NCBI GenBank assembly: GCA_032718475.1
Contig: JAUCBJ010000865.1
Location: 1-64,000, forward strand
Source: Nemertoderma westbladi
Taxonomy: Eukaryota; Xenacoelomorpha; Nemertodermatida; Nemertodermatidae
Direction: 5' to 3'
Length of the DNA stretch: 64,000 bases
Position numbers and translations under genes: made by a program. The notes below the pieces were generated by a model. That model had not been told where the DNA came from. It searched no databases and saw only the letters and a program-made list of their open reading frames with translations. Numbering within the stretch: the stretch's first letter is position 1; every line of letters begins with the position of its first letter. Positions 62,193-64,000 of this stretch are shown here, one piece after another.

Positions 62193-64000
62193 GTATAGAA
62201 TTATATTCCCTAAATGCCGTGGATTTTCAAAATTTTATTTTATTCGAATTAACTTTGTAAAGATTGCTTTGAGTTCTCATTAGTATTGGTTCTATCTATT
62301 GTGTATCTATCGGTCAAGTGGTTCAGTAGCTCAGTTGGTAGAGCGTTGGAAATTATATGTGTAGTAGGTATCGAGTTCGAATCCTAGTAAGTGCGAATTA
62401 TTTTTTGTGCAGAATTTCAACTCATTTAAATTAACCGCTACAAATTAATTGCATTTGTCTGTACCAATAAGGCTGTAGTTATTTGATTGTAACCAATGTC
62501 GTGCAAGTTATATATTAGCTGGACCAATAAGCTATCTTTAAAACCTTGTTAGAACCCATAGAACAATCGAGAATTTTCTCGATTGATTGCGGCACAAATT
62601 TGCTATATAAAGGTGCGATTTGTTCATTAGTTATCAAAACTTATTCACATCTTATATCTCAATCTTTCACAGATTATCTTATCAATATTCTGTCGTGCTT
62701 AGTTTATTCTCAGATTACATTGTATTATAATTGTGTCTTCTGTAATAAAGTCAGAATATTCTCTCAGCTTTTCTGTTTTACTATGAATTCACTACGGTGA
62801 ACAAACTCAGGGACAGGATGGCCGGCTAAAGATCGGGCCGCAGCAATGAACGGGAACATCACGGGAATGTAGACGAGAGACAACCCGCAATACCATTTAG
62901 AGTTATTCGCCCATCGCCTGAAAGGTTAGACAGCGTTCGATCCTTGCTACCTAAGTATAAGACCAAAAGATCAAAAGGTAGACGTAGTGACACGCTGCAA
63001 GCCTAAAATTACATCATAGGGACTGTACTGTCTTGATTCAGGAAAACCCACAGTAGACCTTCACATTCCTACGGGGGAGGGAGAGAGAGCAGATACTAGT
63101 ACGCAGATAGGACGTAGGCACACCGGTACAAGGCATACACATTGGTTAGGGTGCAGCAAACTGTACGCTTAACTCTTGCTAAGTACAGGTGCGTGTGCGA
63201 CTATTTGCAGTACGACAGTGTCCATTGCATCAGAACTTGTAGGCTAAGGGGGTTGCTGTGTTTTCACCTGAATTGGGATTGTGCCGTTCAGGCGGTAGGG
63301 CAGTTTACGCTAGGCGCAAATAAATTGAGGCTATCAGGGATATACTAACATCTACCGTGTCCCCGCCAACGCCCTGATAGGAAGTTACCTGGACTACCTG
63401 GGTGACTAAAATTCTAGATAGGAGCCAGGATAGCTATTAGTACCCGTACGCCTACAGTAGTAAACTAACACATCTCTTCTTAGTATCAGGGACCTGGTAC
63501 CTAAAATTGCCGAATTCTGGGCGTAGTATTAACCTTATGCCTGAATTTGAGTCCTGGAAATACGCAAGAGGGGAAGGAACCTTATCATTCGTAAGTATTG
63601 GACCTACAAGTTACAAAATTAGAATATTCGTAAAATGCACACCGTATCCAGTAATTATATATGTGAAGGAGCAAAACTGTTTTGACCGTTCAGAATTAAC
63701 ACACGCGCGTTAGAAATTATTTACACCTCGAAATATATAAAATTAACTTTGTCCGTACTGTGCTTTGCCCGCTAGTTAGACATCTCCAAATCTGCTCTAT
63801 ACCTAGCTAGCGTCCCTTTGCCCAACCATATAAATCACACCGCGGCAAAGTATACGAGCCCCTTAGTCCGTCAGTGAGTCAGCCTGATTTTAGGATTCGC
63901 TGCGCGGGATTTTGTTTCATCGAAGTTTGTCTGCTCGTAGACTGTTTTCTGCCTCACCGGTTATAAGAGATCGATACTGCAATATATTCGCTTACTTAGA
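62193..64000 (+). repeat. 3' LTR of the BEL/Pao element (cut by window end)
   Basis: Matches 44149-45956 at a constant offset with only two differences noticed (C to T at 63648 region; T to C near 63957). Includes the tRNA-like segment, TATA box and AATAAA. Confidence 0.93.

Larger units (their letters stand above)
44149..64000 (+). mobile_element. Giant BEL/Pao LTR retrotransposon with a third ORF
   Basis: Direct repeats 44149-45956+ and 62193-64000 (offset 18044) enclose three long intact ORFs: Gag (46885-50826), Pol (51764-56905) and ORF3 (57562-61287). Pol has the BEL/Pao order protease-RT-RNase H-integrase with a pao-type protease and YVDD RT. The 3' LTR runs off the window; if a primer-binding site lies at 45968, only about 10 bases are missing. 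Total length is near 19.9 kb, large for the group, where one ORF and 5-9 kb are usual. Intact ORFs and near-identical LTRs suggest a recent insertion. The terminal dinucleotides and the target duplication cannot be determined. Confidence 0.95.

Overview
This is nuclear DNA from an invertebrate animal. It has spliced genes with GT-AG introns, a canonical RNA polymerase II largest subunit with a heptad-repeat tail, an animal-type peptide O-xylosyltransferase, and a dense mixture of SINEs, LINEs, LTR retrotransposons and foldback DNA elements. I cannot name the phylum from sequence alone. The AT-rich background, homopolymer G/C runs and abundant short palindromic words suggest a marine invertebrate, but this is only an impression.

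Layout. 1-27 kb is mostly mobile and repetitive DNA: a LINE fragment, short-unit satellites, a TTAA-flanked MITE, snapback repeats, two related foldback-type elements whose ends are arrays of a 15-bp unit (one carrying a nested SINE array), a decayed CsRn1-like Ty3/gypsy element and a second LINE fragment. Within it lie two paralogous genes for small secreted peptides (1752-1967 and 24660-24869, same strand), each ending in a conserved two-cysteine C-P-P-W-K motif, and one weakly supported zinc-ribbon-like ORF (11566). 27.3-35.6 kb is a complete RPB1 gene on the minus strand (three coding exons, 2026 aa by my splice model). 36.7-39.1 kb is an intronless xylosyltransferase gene on the same strand. 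39.5-44.1 kb is again mobile DNA, including a 1.1-kb element with 8-bp target duplication and a piggyBac-like MITE.

44.1-64.0 kb is one very large BEL/Pao-type LTR retrotransposon, almost complete (its 3' LTR runs off the window). It has LTRs of about 1.8 kb with very few differences between the copies, an intact 1313-aa Gag ORF, an intact 1713-aa protease/RT/RNase H/integrase ORF, and an intact 1241-aa third ORF in the position where env would be. That third ORF has no env features. It has three CCHC-like zinc knuckles, a basic RG-rich tail and a region whose motifs resemble a DEDD 3'-5' exonuclease with an apparently degenerate third motif. A 17-nt word recurs at seven independent places along the element in two reading frames and in non-coding spacers, and the LTR carries a tRNA-like pol III A/B-box pair upstream of its TATA box. 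I consider this element the most likely undescribed system in the window.

The host genes have housekeeping roles (transcription; the first step of glycosaminoglycan linker synthesis) and are not functionally linked to each other. The peptide pair looks like a local gene duplication. All functional statements rest on motif recognition by eye; no searches were run.
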